Below the pieces are notes generated by a model that saw nothing but the letters and a program-made list of their open reading frames with translations, was not told where the DNA came from and ran no database searches. Shown here piece after piece: positions 35,986 through 44,887 of a DNA stretch of 64,000 nt. A program made the position numbers and the translations under genes. The stretch is from assembly GCA_016718035.1 (NCBI GenBank), contig JADKEK010000001.1, forward strand, positions 682,001 to 746,000. The letters are read 5' to 3'. This DNA comes from Bacteroidota bacterium (GTDB lineage: Bacteria > Bacteroidota > Bacteroidia > Chitinophagales > BACL12). Every line of letters begins with the position of its first letter. Positions within the stretch are counted from its first letter, which is position 1.

Positions 35986-36596
35986 AAATTAAGATAACAG
36001 GATTAGTTTTAGCCTTTTTAATGATGGTGAATTCCTTAAAAGCTGATTCGCCGCTTACATCTACTTATTTTGCTGCCAGCTATTACGATTATTCAATTGT
36101 ATCTGAAGCGGAAGTTAATCGTGGTTTAAACGACGCTGTTGCTGCTTATTTATTGAATGAAGATAACCCAATTGATGTTAAAGCAGCTATTATTAATGGC
36201 ATAGGTTGGAACTACGACGGCACTAAACACAGTGACTTATTTAAGGAGTATTTGGCTAAGTCGAAAGGCATTACAACTGCACAATTAAATTTAGATGATT
36301 TAACTGCTCATCAATTGTTTTGTTTAGGATATTTGATGGGTATGGATAATTATTTTGTTGTAGATGAAGCAATAAATGTGTTAGAAAAAGCTGCTGCTAA
36401 AAATAAATCAAGTTTTACCATTCATCTCATTCTAAACATCACCAAAGCCCAAAAAGCGATGGATACCGATTTTTGTAAAGTGTGGAAACTTACAGCAGAA
36501 ACATTAAATAACAAATCACTCAAACGCGACATGAAAACTGCCGCTATTCAGTCTGTTGTTGATTATATGTTGTTATACAAAGAAGATTGTATTTAA
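35982..36596 (+). CDS. Secreted hypothetical protein, coupled to the upstream membrane protein
   Basis: 204 residues. Signal peptide MKIKITGLVLAFLMMVNSLKA. The mature part is helical, with repeated alpha-hairpin patterns (LNDAVAAYLLNEDNPIDVKAAIINGIGW, FLAYLMGMDN-like LGYLMGMDNYFVVDEAINVLEKAA). It looks like an all-alpha or TPR-like periplasmic domain, but I do not recognise the family. It starts inside the stop codon of the preceding membrane protein and is convergent with the GH113-like gene after six bases. Confidence 0.55.
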   Translation: MKIKITGLVLAFLMMVNSLKADSPLTSTYFAASYYDYSIVSEAEVNRGLNDAVAAYLLNEDNPIDVKAAIINGIGWNYDGTKHSDLFKEYLAKSKGITTAQLNLDDLTAHQLFCLGYLMGMDNYFVVDEAINVLEKAAAKNKSSFTIHLILNITKAQKAMDTDFCKVWKLTAETLNNKSLKRDMKTAAIQSVVDYMLLYKEDCI

Positions 36597-36602
36597 CACG
36601 GT

Positions 36603-38897
36603 TTAATTATTACTATTTAAGAACCAATTGCTGATAGTTTTTTCAGCCAACTTGCCACATGGTGTAAAATCCTTATTGTATTCGTTACTGAAATCCATAT
36701 AACTTGGCCATTTCCATAAATATACACCATCAATCCAAGGTTCGTCTGCCATTGCTTTAATCATTACTTCGTAACAACGTTGCTGACTGCGTTCGTTATA
36801 ATCTTGTTCATCGGCATCTTTATGTGGTTGTATCCATGGTGCAGCAATACTTTTAAACCCAATTTCGGTGAATACTACAGGCAGTTGATATTTTTTGCTC
36901 ACAGCTTCAATTACATCCAGATTTTTTTCAAATGCAGTTAAAAGCTCTTCATCAGTAGGATTCATTTTTGTACTCAATGGGTAATAACAATTTACTGCAA
37001 TGAAGTCTAATTTGTCCCAAAATGAAACTGTTTCAAATTCTTTACCCCAGTTAGCAGCATAGGTAATTTTACCGGTATATATTTTACGTACTTTATCAAA
37101 AAGTTCATCCCATTTGTTATGTTCAGAAAGCGATGCATTTTGAAATTCTACGCCAATGCAAAACATTTCGAACCGATACATTTCAGCCATTAAAGCGTAG
37201 TGCATTATCCATTGTTCATAATATTCAAAAAACAAATCCCAGTCTTTTTGGTTGGTCATGGTGATATCACCTGTCCAGCCTAACCAAGACCACAATTGAG
37301 GCTTCAACATGACTGACATTCCGTTTTGATGAGCGGTGTAAGCAGCATGTAATATACTAGCATCGTTTTCTCCTCCGGCACCAGTGGTATATGATATTGG
37401 GAAAGGTTTATTCATGGAGCGGAAACCACTGTAAGGAATAATTGTTAAAGAATTTACACCCAACTCTTTCAATTTGCCAATTGATTGATCGGAAGTTGAA
37501 CCCATGTAACCATTATAAATTTGATAACCTTCATGTGCATAGTTAAAACCCTTATAAAATGATTGTTTTGGAGTGTCTTTTAATATGGTAGGTAATTGAT
37601 TATTGGTAGCTGCAGATGTAACAAAGGCATACCATTCATTTTGTAATGCAATTAATTCAGGACTGTTTTGTTGCCATTTCAAATAATTGGCTAAAAACTG
37701 CTGAGCACCATATTTTTCTATTAAAAAGTCAACCAAACTAGCAGAGGCAATATGCATCAGGTAATCTGATTCACCTTCAAATGCATCATTAGAAATAAGA
37801 GCTGCTAAAGTGGGCAACGCATCGGCTTTGGCTAAATTACCTGCTAAATAGGTATAAGAAGTGCCTTGCCATTGTTGAGTAAACTTAACAGCTAAACCTT
37901 CTTCTAAAGCGTAAATAGCGGGCTGACCTAAGAGGTTGCGGACCACAAGCATGGCAAATGTTTCATCGTATTTTCCTTTGAATTCATTAGTCATTACACC
38001 ATGAATGGCAAGCTCTTCGAAGTCAATCAAACTTTGGTCTGCATTACCTAACATAAGTGCTTTTAACTCAGATGATTTATACAAATGATATTTTATACCA
38101 TGTTGCAATTTTTTACCTGTAAATTGTTCTATTGCAGCTAAATTTTGTTGATTATGTTTATCTAATTCATCGGTTAATACCGTAACATCGTCAACACTGT
38201 GATTATAATAATTTATAAATGCCGTTTCTTTTACTATTTCGCCTTTAAAATCAAAATCCCAATGCAATTTTTTATCAATTGTCCATAAAGCAGTGGAATC
38301 TTCTGAAAAATTGCCCAAAACGCTGCGCTGTCCGTTGGTATAAATCTGGTAACCCCAATTATCCCAATAAAAATAACCCCATGATTCTTTAAATTGTTCT
38401 TGTAAAAATTTCACTAATTCATCTTCGTTATTGCCGGAAATTACTGTTAATGGAAATTTTGGGTTGTAGAGATTAGGATAAAAATTAATTCGATACATCG
38501 CATCTCTTGCAGTATATTTTTTGCCATCGAATTCAAAACCATTTTCAAAAAACTTAATAGGTAAATGGTCATTAATTCGGTTAAGCACCAAATTGCTTCT
38601 GGTGCCTATTATATATATGGGATGTTGTGAAATTTGTTGTTCGGTAACCTCATCGTCGCGAACCGGAATTATAGTAAACATATCGTCGCGCATTTTAGCA
38701 GCAGCAATACCATTTATTACAATATCAGCAATGGCGTAATCTTCCTTCGCGTAAATGATAAAAGCCGTATCAGCCTGCCGGAATTGCTCCATGAGGGTTT
38801 GTTTGTTAGGCCAGGTGTTAGGAATGTTTGCTTGTTCAACGCTAGATGCTCCGCAAGACAGCAATAGAAACGACATGTAGATATACCAATAACGCAT
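36603..38897 (-). CDS. Lipoprotein with C-terminal GH113-like TIM barrel
   Basis: 764 residues. Lipoprotein signal MRYWYIYMSFLLLSC, Cys at 15. The N-terminal 440 residues show no recognised catalytic domain and end with a peptidase-MA-like stretch (EELAIHGVMTNEFKGKYDETFAMLVV...). From about 450 a TIM barrel begins (SFYKGFNYAHEGYQIYNGY, KELGVNSLTIIPYSGF). The candidate acid/base and nucleophile Glu residues lie in FCIGVEFQNAS and VVFTEIGFKS, matching GH113/GH53-like beta-mannanase-type barrels. It is likely surface- or periplasm-anchored. It lies 76 bases downstream of the LytTR regulator gene on the same strand. Confidence 0.75.
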   Translation of the reverse strand: MRYWYIYMSFLLLSCGASSVEQANIPNTWPNKQTLMEQFRQADTAFIIYAKEDYAIADIVINGIAAAKMRDDMFTIIPVRDDEVTEQQISQHPIYIIGTRSNLVLNRINDHLPIKFFENGFEFDGKKYTARDAMYRINFYPNLYNPKFPLTVISGNNEDELVKFLQEQFKESWGYFYWDNWGYQIYTNGQRSVLGNFSEDSTALWTIDKKLHWDFDFKGEIVKETAFINYYNHSVDDVTVLTDELDKHNQQNLAAIEQFTGKKLQHGIKYHLYKSSELKALMLGNADQSLIDFEELAIHGVMTNEFKGKYDETFAMLVVRNLLGQPAIYALEEGLAVKFTQQWQGTSYTYLAGNLAKADALPTLAALISNDAFEGESDYLMHIASASLVDFLIEKYGAQQFLANYLKWQQNSPELIALQNEWYAFVTSAATNNQLPTILKDTPKQSFYKGFNYAHEGYQIYNGYMGSTSDQSIGKLKELGVNSLTIIPYSGFRSMNKPFPISYTTGAGGENDASILHAAYTAHQNGMSVMLKPQLWSWLGWTGDITMTNQKDWDLFFEYYEQWIMHYALMAEMYRFEMFCIGVEFQNASLSEHNKWDELFDKVRKIYTGKITYAANWGKEFETVSFWDKLDFIAVNCYYPLSTKMNPTDEELLTAFEKNLDVIEAVSKKYQLPVVFTEIGFKSIAAPWIQPHKDADEQDYNERSQQRCYEVMIKAMADEPWIDGVYLWKWPSYMDFSNEYNKDFTPCGKLAEKTISNWFLNSNN

Positions 38898-38973
38898 AAG
38901 TAGCGCAAAATTATCGGAAAATTAGGAATAATACGCGCTGAAGGTTGCTATTAGGTAATTTTAACCTGAGATA

Positions 38974-39723
38974 TTATCTGTTTAACCAATTTTTAAAGTC
39001 CGGGCTCCGCTCAACACTTACTATTGTTTCGCGTTCAATAGGAGGGTTTAACTCGATTTTTATCCTGGATTTAGAGTAGTTAATCATGCTTTTTATACTA
39101 TCAAAACTAATAATGAACTGCCTGTTTATGCGGAAAAATTGTGTTGGATTTAACATCGGCTCCAATTTATCCAAGGATGAGTCAACAATATATTGTTTAC
39201 CCGTTTTTTCAACCAGGAAATTGAGTTTTTGGTCTGCGAAAAAATAGGCTACATCAGTTATACTTACAGATTTTAATTTACTTCCGCTGCTCACTAAAAA
39301 CCTTTGCTGATAATTTTGTGTCTGTGTAAAATGGTTGAGCAGTAAATCGATATTTTTATTCGGATTGCCCGAAGATTGTTGGAATTTATTGATTGCAGCA
39401 AACAATTCGTCTTTATTAATAGGCTTTAACAAATAATCAATACTGTTAACCTTAAATGCTTTGATGGCATATTGGTCAAACGCGGTTGTGAAAATTACCG
39501 GAGCTGTTACCTCAATCTGATTAAATATACTAAAGCTGATATCATCGCCTAAATGAATATCGCAGAATAATAAGTCGGGTTTGTTTTTAGACAGAAAATC
39601 AACTGCAGAGCTAACATCATCTAGTTTTGCCATAACAGTAATTTCAGCCGGAAAACTCAAAATTAATTTTTCGAGATAATCCGCTGCAATTTTTTCATCT
39701 TCAATTATGGCAATGTTTATCAT
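38974..39723 (-). CDS. LytTR-family response regulator
   Basis: 249 residues. The receiver domain is at the N-terminus, with the acidic pair in IIEDEKIAADYL and the phosphoryl-accepting Asp in LLFCDIHLGDD (D55). The Lys of the switch is in DYLLKPINKDELF. A C-terminal LytTR DNA-binding domain follows (RFLVSSGSKLKSVSITDVAYFFADQKL, FFRINRQFIISFDSIKSM). LytTR regulators bind direct repeats upstream of their targets. Its start overlaps the kinase stop by four bases, so the two are made together. Confidence 0.93.
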   Translation of the reverse strand: MINIAIIEDEKIAADYLEKLILSFPAEITVMAKLDDVSSAVDFLSKNKPDLLFCDIHLGDDISFSIFNQIEVTAPVIFTTAFDQYAIKAFKVNSIDYLLKPINKDELFAAINKFQQSSGNPNKNIDLLLNHFTQTQNYQQRFLVSSGSKLKSVSITDVAYFFADQKLNFLVEKTGKQYIVDSSLDKLEPMLNPTQFFRINRQFIISFDSIKSMINYSKSRIKIELNPPIERETIVSVERSPDFKNWLNR

Positions 39724-40790
39724 AATTCTTCGGCGACAGTTTGACTAACTAATGGAATTTGTGCAACATATTGATTGTCAATAAGACCAAATTTAGGAAT
39801 ACTTTCACAAATTAGCTGATATCGGCTTATCAGGTTTTGATGACCAATTTGGGTAGATTGTAATTTTTCTGCCCTTGGTTGAAAAACATTACTAATTGTT
39901 AATTGATCTCCCTTTGCTATTATTTGGATAACAAGCGGCTTCGCATTTGAAATTACGTTATGTTTAATGGCATTTTCAACTAATAGTTGTAAAGTTAAAG
40001 GTGGGAGATAATGATTTAAACTGTCTGCATCTATTTGTGTTTCAACCATCAAATTATCGCCAAACCTAATTTTATTTAAATAAATAAAGGATTGAATAAA
40101 TTGAATTTCATCATATAACGTAACCACCAATTGGTCGCGTTTTTCTAATACATAACGATATACCCTGGCCAATTCCTGAACAAATTCTTTTGCCTTTGTA
40201 GTATCATCTTCTATTAGTGATTGTAAGGCATTAAAGCTGTTAAACAAGAAGTGAGGACTAATTTGTGTTTTTAAACCTTCTAACTGGGCACGCAAAAATT
40301 CGCGTTCCAATTTTTCTTTTTCAGCTATTGATATTTTTAACTTCTCCACGTAATGTCTGATTTCTAAAACAAGGCTAACAATACTTACTAAAACTGTGGC
40401 AAACATTTGATTTTGAAACACACTCATTTTGGCTTCCTGCTCGTTCAGTTTGTAAAACAAGTTGTTGAATATTTGCCATTCAAAATAGATAATAATATTG
40501 GAAATAATTAAACCTAAACCCAACGATAAGCTGATGCGTTTAAAAGCAGACAATTTTTCTTCATATTTCGTAGTAATAGTTTTAATAATAAAAATATTAG
40601 CAAGAAATAAAGAAAATGTAACCAATACAGAAAATATACAGGAAATAGCGTAGTCCTCAACCGTAAGGCATGGTCTTCCTCCAGTGGAGCCAAAAACAGT
40701 TTGAGCGATATACACATAAGTTGGAGGCACCAACGATACGATGAAGGTGCCCCACAACAAAACTTTATAATTAAATTTATTCTCTTCCAT
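39720..40790 (-). CDS. LytS-type sensor histidine kinase
   Basis: 356 residues. Four membrane segments at the N-terminus (about 9-30, 47-70, 86-106, 128-146) are followed by a coiled linker and the His_kinase domain: QISPHFLFNSFNALQSL with the phospho-acceptor at H180, then the ATP-binding N box LVENAIKHNVI and a QNLISRYQL late motif. It signals to the LytTR regulator encoded immediately downstream. It begins two bases after the TonB receptor stop, so the three genes form one unit. Confidence 0.92.
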   Translation of the reverse strand: MEENKFNYKVLLWGTFIVSLVPPTYVYIAQTVFGSTGGRPCLTVEDYAISCIFSVLVTFSLFLANIFIIKTITTKYEEKLSAFKRISLSLGLGLIISNIIIYFEWQIFNNLFYKLNEQEAKMSVFQNQMFATVLVSIVSLVLEIRHYVEKLKISIAEKEKLEREFLRAQLEGLKTQISPHFLFNSFNALQSLIEDDTTKAKEFVQELARVYRYVLEKRDQLVVTLYDEIQFIQSFIYLNKIRFGDNLMVETQIDADSLNHYLPPLTLQLLVENAIKHNVISNAKPLVIQIIAKGDQLTISNVFQPRAEKLQSTQIGHQNLISRYQLICESIPKFGLIDNQYVAQIPLVSQTVAEEL

Positions 40791-40792
40791 TT

Positions 40793-43177
40793 TTAGAAAG
40801 TGATTCTATATTGTGGCACTAAGAAAAATCCAAGTTGATAAACAGTATCAATTTGTCCTTCAATTGGATTAAATCTTTGATATAATGGATTTTGTCTGCT
40901 AGTGATATTCTGGATATCAATTGCCCATTCCTGAGTGGCAAATTTACCATCCATTTTAAAAGCTGTCCGTAAATCTAATCGCATATAGTCATCAAACTGA
41001 TCTCCATATGCATTATCCCAATCATATTTAGTTTCTCCAGCTAAAATAGATTCTTCTAAATCAATTGGGGTATAACGTTGTCCACCTGCTAAAGTGAATT
41101 TGGTATCTAATACAATAGATTTTTTTGTTTTTTGACCTACGCGATTAGGGAAAAGGGTAAATTCTTTTCCACCAACAAAATTGGTCACATAATTACCTGA
41201 AAATGCAGATTCACGTTCTATTTTATCACTACCTGTATACTCTGATCTGTACAATGAACCAGTTACGAGGAAATACATGCCTTTATCCATAAATTTCTCC
41301 AGTGTAAGTTCTGCTCCATAATTGCGTCCGGTGCCACTATTTTTTAAATAATCAGGTGAACCAAAGGTAAGACTACCCGTATTCAGCACTGAATAGGAAG
41401 AACTATCTTTATCGATCAACACATCATATAAATGCTGGTAATATACTTCTGTCTTCATCCGGATTGTTGGAGATAGTTGTAAATCGTAACCTAAAACGAT
41501 ATGGTGAGCTTTTACAAAATCAATAGAATCGTTTGGTGTGATATAATTGCCAACTCCGGCTTCTACCGTTTTAAAATAGGTAGCAATAGGTGCCATCATG
41601 CTATGCAAACCATAACCAAAACTCAATGCATTTTTTTCGTTTATCTGGTATTTTATACCTGCACGAGGTTCGAGCGAACTACTGCCATTTAAACCAAGGT
41701 ATTGATAATGTAAACCTGCATTTAAACTCATCTTATCTGAAACACGGTATTGATATTGCGCGTATGGTTGCAATAAAAACGTATTGCCATCATATTCGGT
41801 TAAAGTAATGTAGCGGTCAATTGTTGAACGATAGATGCTGTCAATAATATCCACTAGAAATTCATCAAATCGTACCCCAATTTGTAAATTATGTTTGGTA
41901 TTAAATTTCTTTTTGTAGAAGAAATTTCCGGCAATTTTTGTTTGTGTAAAATTTTGTGAATAATAAGGAACCGGGTCATATGTTTCAGGCGAAATTGAAT
42001 CAATTAAATCACTGTTCATGACATACGAAGCAGCCAAAGTGAATTTGGTATAAGAAGAATTGTCAATTAAATATTGATGGCTAATACCAGCAATTCCTGT
42101 TTTGGAACGGTCGTAAATATCGAGGTCGTTATTGTATAAATTGTCTACAGTATCTTCTTCATTGCTTGAAATTAAGTCTATCTGACTAACACCTCCAATT
42201 GCAAACACGGAAAACGTTCCTGCTTTTTCTGTAGGGAAATTAAAACGGGTTGTAATGTCCTGATAGTAGGGGATGGCAGTTCCTGTTCCAAAGTTGATTC
42301 CCAGTGCAGACATAAAACCTAATGTGGAATAACGGTAATTAAGTAAATAAGATGATTTTGATGATTTACTTATAGGACCTTCTGCACCAAATTCAAAACC
42401 ATTTAATCCAACTTGTCCAACAAATTCATGTTTGTTGTAATTGCCGTTGCGCATACGTAAATCAAACACACCACTAATGGCATTACCATATTCAGCTGGG
42501 AATGCTCCGGTTAAAAAATCGCTGTTAGCTAATACGTTATTGTTGAGCATAGAAACAGGACCTCCACTTGAGCCTAAATCACCAAAGTGATTTGGATTGG
42601 GTATGTCCATTCCTTCTAAGCGAAATAATAAACCCACAGGTGAATTACCACGGATAATAATATCATTTACGGCATCATTTGCACCTCGCACACCTGCAAA
42701 GTTCTGAGCCATGCGACTAACGTCGTTTCTAGCTCCGGCAAAGCGCTGACTTTCTTCTATGGAAAATTGACGAGCACTAACTGTAGTCATCTCATTGATA
42801 GATTCCATTTTCTCATTATCTGCAGAAATAACAATTTCATCCAGTTTAATAAGTTGCTCTTGTAATTCAAAATTTAAAATCAACTCCTTTCCAGAAGTTA
42901 ATTCTAAATTGTTCGCAATAAATGGTTCGTATCCAATAAATGTTGCCTGAATAGAAATACGTCCGATAGGCACATTTTTAATTTCAAAATACCCGTCCAA
43001 ATCTGTTACCGCACCAAGGGTAGGAGTGGTGTTCAATACAATGATATTGACATAAGGTAAAGTTTGTTTCGATTGATTGTCGGTAACCTGACCACGAATG
43101 GTTTGGGTGAGGTTTTGTGCCTGGATATTAAACACCGAAAGCACACATACACTGAAAATGGTTAATAGAAGTCTCAT
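40793..43177 (-). CDS. TonB-dependent receptor upstream of a LytTR two-component system
   Basis: 794 residues. Signal peptide MRLLLTIFSVCVLSVFNIQA, a carboxypeptidase-like regulatory domain (about 24-110: IRGQVTDNQSKQTLPYVNIIV, GYFEIKNVPIGRISIQATFIGYE), a plug (ARNDVSRMAQNFAGVRGANDAVNDIIIRGNSP, LNNNVLANSDFLTGAFPAEYGNAISGVFDL) and a barrel to the C-terminus (VPQYRITF). It resembles Bacteroidota receptors of unknown ligand. Close coupling to a kinase and regulator suggests the two-component system responds to or controls this receptor; that is inference from position. Confidence 0.9.
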   Translation of the reverse strand: MRLLLTIFSVCVLSVFNIQAQNLTQTIRGQVTDNQSKQTLPYVNIIVLNTTPTLGAVTDLDGYFEIKNVPIGRISIQATFIGYEPFIANNLELTSGKELILNFELQEQLIKLDEIVISADNEKMESINEMTTVSARQFSIEESQRFAGARNDVSRMAQNFAGVRGANDAVNDIIIRGNSPVGLLFRLEGMDIPNPNHFGDLGSSGGPVSMLNNNVLANSDFLTGAFPAEYGNAISGVFDLRMRNGNYNKHEFVGQVGLNGFEFGAEGPISKSSKSSYLLNYRYSTLGFMSALGINFGTGTAIPYYQDITTRFNFPTEKAGTFSVFAIGGVSQIDLISSNEEDTVDNLYNNDLDIYDRSKTGIAGISHQYLIDNSSYTKFTLAASYVMNSDLIDSISPETYDPVPYYSQNFTQTKIAGNFFYKKKFNTKHNLQIGVRFDEFLVDIIDSIYRSTIDRYITLTEYDGNTFLLQPYAQYQYRVSDKMSLNAGLHYQYLGLNGSSSLEPRAGIKYQINEKNALSFGYGLHSMMAPIATYFKTVEAGVGNYITPNDSIDFVKAHHIVLGYDLQLSPTIRMKTEVYYQHLYDVLIDKDSSSYSVLNTGSLTFGSPDYLKNSGTGRNYGAELTLEKFMDKGMYFLVTGSLYRSEYTGSDKIERESAFSGNYVTNFVGGKEFTLFPNRVGQKTKKSIVLDTKFTLAGGQRYTPIDLEESILAGETKYDWDNAYGDQFDDYMRLDLRTAFKMDGKFATQEWAIDIQNITSRQNPLYQRFNPIEGQIDTVYQLGFFLVPQYRITF

Positions 43178-43267
43178 AGATTTTGATTTTCAAATGCAAA
43201 TCAACACCGTATTGAAATTGTGTGCAATATATATATGATGAACGGGAAGATTAAATGGATGAACCGA

Positions 43268-43402
43268 TTAAAAAACACCTTTTAGCCATTCGATGATAGC
43301 AGCTCCTGCAACTAGCCATAGGATACCTTTCAACAAAAAAAACAGGAATCCGATTACGCCAACACGTTTAATCCACTTTTGAGTTTTTTCCGGAATTTTC
43401 AT
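43268..43402 (-). CDS. 44-residue single-pass membrane microprotein
   Basis: A short frame starting with ATG at 43402 and ending at the TAA at 43268-43270. The product begins with a basic segment (MKIPEKTQKWIKRVG), followed by a hydrophobic stretch (VIGFLFFLLKGILWLVAGAAII) and a short EWLKGVF tail: a typical N-in membrane microprotein. It has a strong promoter of its own just upstream. Similar very short proteins are often missed in annotation. No function can be given. Confidence 0.7.
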   Translation of the reverse strand: MKIPEKTQKWIKRVGVIGFLFFLLKGILWLVAGAAIIEWLKGVF

Positions 43403-43419
43403 ATAAAACTTACAACATA

Positions 43420-43450
43420 CAAAGTTAAGTATTAAACAAAACGTTCCAAA
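43420..43450 (-). promoter_or_regulatory. Predicted promoter of the 44-aa microprotein gene
   Basis: Minus-strand TTTG (43447-43450) and TAACTTTG (43420-43427), separated by 19 bases, a near-ideal Bacteroidota promoter. The -33 box lies within the end of the upstream LOG gene. The ATG is 17 bases beyond the -7 box. Confidence 0.65.
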
Positions 43451-44175
43451 AGAAGTTTGAGTGGTTTTGCTTTTTTTATCTGATAATGTTTGTTGATATA
43501 AAAGTTAATATGATTGACAGCCTGATCTATATCGTCTGTAAATAATACCAGGTTTAAATCCTGTTCCGCAATGGTTTTTGCCGCTACCATTTTTTGTAAC
43601 ATTTCCCAAATGTCTTTATAATAATACTTCCCAAAAATTACGACAGGGAAGTTTTTAATTGTGGCTGTTTGAATAAGGGTAAGGGTTTCAAAAAATTCAT
43701 CCATGGTGCCAACACCGCCCGGCATCACGACAAATCCATAAGAGTATTTTACCAATAACACTTTGCGGACAAAAAAGTATTTAATGGTTACCCACTTATG
43801 CATGTAAGGGTTGTGTTTTTGTTCCTGAGGTAACTTTATATTGCACCCAACCGATTTTCCTCCGGATTCGAAGGCACCTCGATTGGCGGCTTCCATAATG
43901 CCAGGACCACCACCGGTTAAAATAGTGAGGTCAAGCATACTTATCTTTTTACCCAACTCACGAGCATCTTTGTAATATTGGTGGTTTTCATCAAAACGGG
44001 CAGACCCAAATACTGTAATACATGGGCCAATAAAATGTAAGGCTCTAAAGCCTTTGATAAACTCCCAAAACACTGAAAATGCGAAGGTTAACTCTCTGAA
44101 TCTAGAACGCGGACCTGTTAGATATTTGCCTTGTTTCGGCGCTAATTCCAAATCCCATGCTAATGCTTTTGCCAT
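43432..44175 (-). CDS. LOG/TIGR00730 family Rossmann-fold protein
   Basis: 247 residues from the ATG at 44175; a TTG 18 bases upstream overlaps the promoter and is unlikely. The family motifs are all present: ITVFGSARF, LTGGGPGIMEAANRGAFE and the phosphoribohydrolase signature MPGGVGTMDEFFETLTL. Proteins of this family remove ribose-5-phosphate from cytokinin nucleotides or from other nucleotide monophosphates. The N-terminal extension of about 50 residues is typical of the longer bacterial type. Confidence 0.9.
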   Translation of the reverse strand: MAKALAWDLELAPKQGKYLTGPRSRFRELTFAFSVFWEFIKGFRALHFIGPCITVFGSARFDENHQYYKDARELGKKISMLDLTILTGGGPGIMEAANRGAFESGGKSVGCNIKLPQEQKHNPYMHKWVTIKYFFVRKVLLVKYSYGFVVMPGGVGTMDEFFETLTLIQTATIKNFPVVIFGKYYYKDIWEMLQKMVAAKTIAEQDLNLVLFTDDIDQAVNHINFYINKHYQIKKAKPLKLLLERFV

Positions 44176-44190
44176 AATTCCCGTTTCCGC

Positions 44191-44198
44191 CAAAATTA
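44191..44198 (-). promoter_or_regulatory. Predicted -7 box of the LOG gene
   Basis: Minus-strand TAATTTTG fits TAnnTTTG and lies 15 bases before the ATG at 44175. No clear TTTG was found at -33. Confidence 0.4.
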
Positions 44199-44274
44199 AG
44201 CGGTTTTATTGTTTTTAAATTCTAAACACTGTTAATGGCATAGTTTTCGTTTTATAGCTTCTAAAGTATGATTT

Positions 44275-44835
44275 ATGAAAAGGATTTTGATAATAATTTT
44301 TGCCTTGAGCGTTTACGAGGTGGACGCTCAAGAGTTTGATTTAGGGATAAAAGGTGGTGTAAACTATGCCGATGCCGTTATTTTAGATGTGGTTAGTGCT
44401 GATGGCATTACGTTAGATGAACTTCAAACCGAACGCGGAAAATCAATAGTGTTTGGTGGTTTTGCCAGGGCTACAATGGGTAAATTCGTAATCCAACCGG
44501 AGATATTATTCTCTGAAAATCAATCACTTGTGAAGTTTGAAGGCATTGATGCCGGTGATGATAGTTTTGGGGACCTATTAAGTATTCAAGTAGATAAACT
44601 CGATATTCCGCTCATTTTCAGCTACAAAGCATTTAATGCCATACGATTATCGGCTGGACCGGTGTTTAGTCACCTCAATGTTGAGGAAGAGGATAAATTG
44701 TTTCAGTTCAACGATATGACTGTCGGTTATCAGGCCGGTATAGGATTCGATATCAGCAAACTCACTTTTGATGCGCGATACGAAAGTAATCTGGATGGTT
44801 ATCAGGAATTTCTGAGCATGAAGCAGGAAATATAA
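44275..44835 (+). CDS. Outer-membrane beta-barrel (PorT-like) protein, frameshifted near the end
   Basis: 186 residues in the visible frame, with a signal peptide (MKRILIIIFALSVYEVDA) and alternating beta strands of a small barrel (DLGIKGGVNYADAVIL, FVIQPEILFSENQSLVKF, LDIPLIFSYKAFNAIRLSAGPVFSH, TVGYQAGIGFDISKLTFDARYESNL). The frame then stops at 44835. Another frame continues as GNITVDTRRSIFQFTIGYKLF to a stop at 44891, which is the expected closing strand of this family. One missing base near 44807 would restore an intact gene of 44275-44891 whose stop overlaps the convergent acyltransferase gene. Confidence 0.75.
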   Translation: MKRILIIIFALSVYEVDAQEFDLGIKGGVNYADAVILDVVSADGITLDELQTERGKSIVFGGFARATMGKFVIQPEILFSENQSLVKFEGIDAGDDSFGDLLSIQVDKLDIPLIFSYKAFNAIRLSAGPVFSHLNVEEEDKLFQFNDMTVGYQAGIGFDISKLTFDARYESNLDGYQEFLSMKQEI

Positions 44836-44887
44836 CTGTGGATACCAGAAGAAGCATTTTCCAATTTACCATTGGATACAAACTGTT

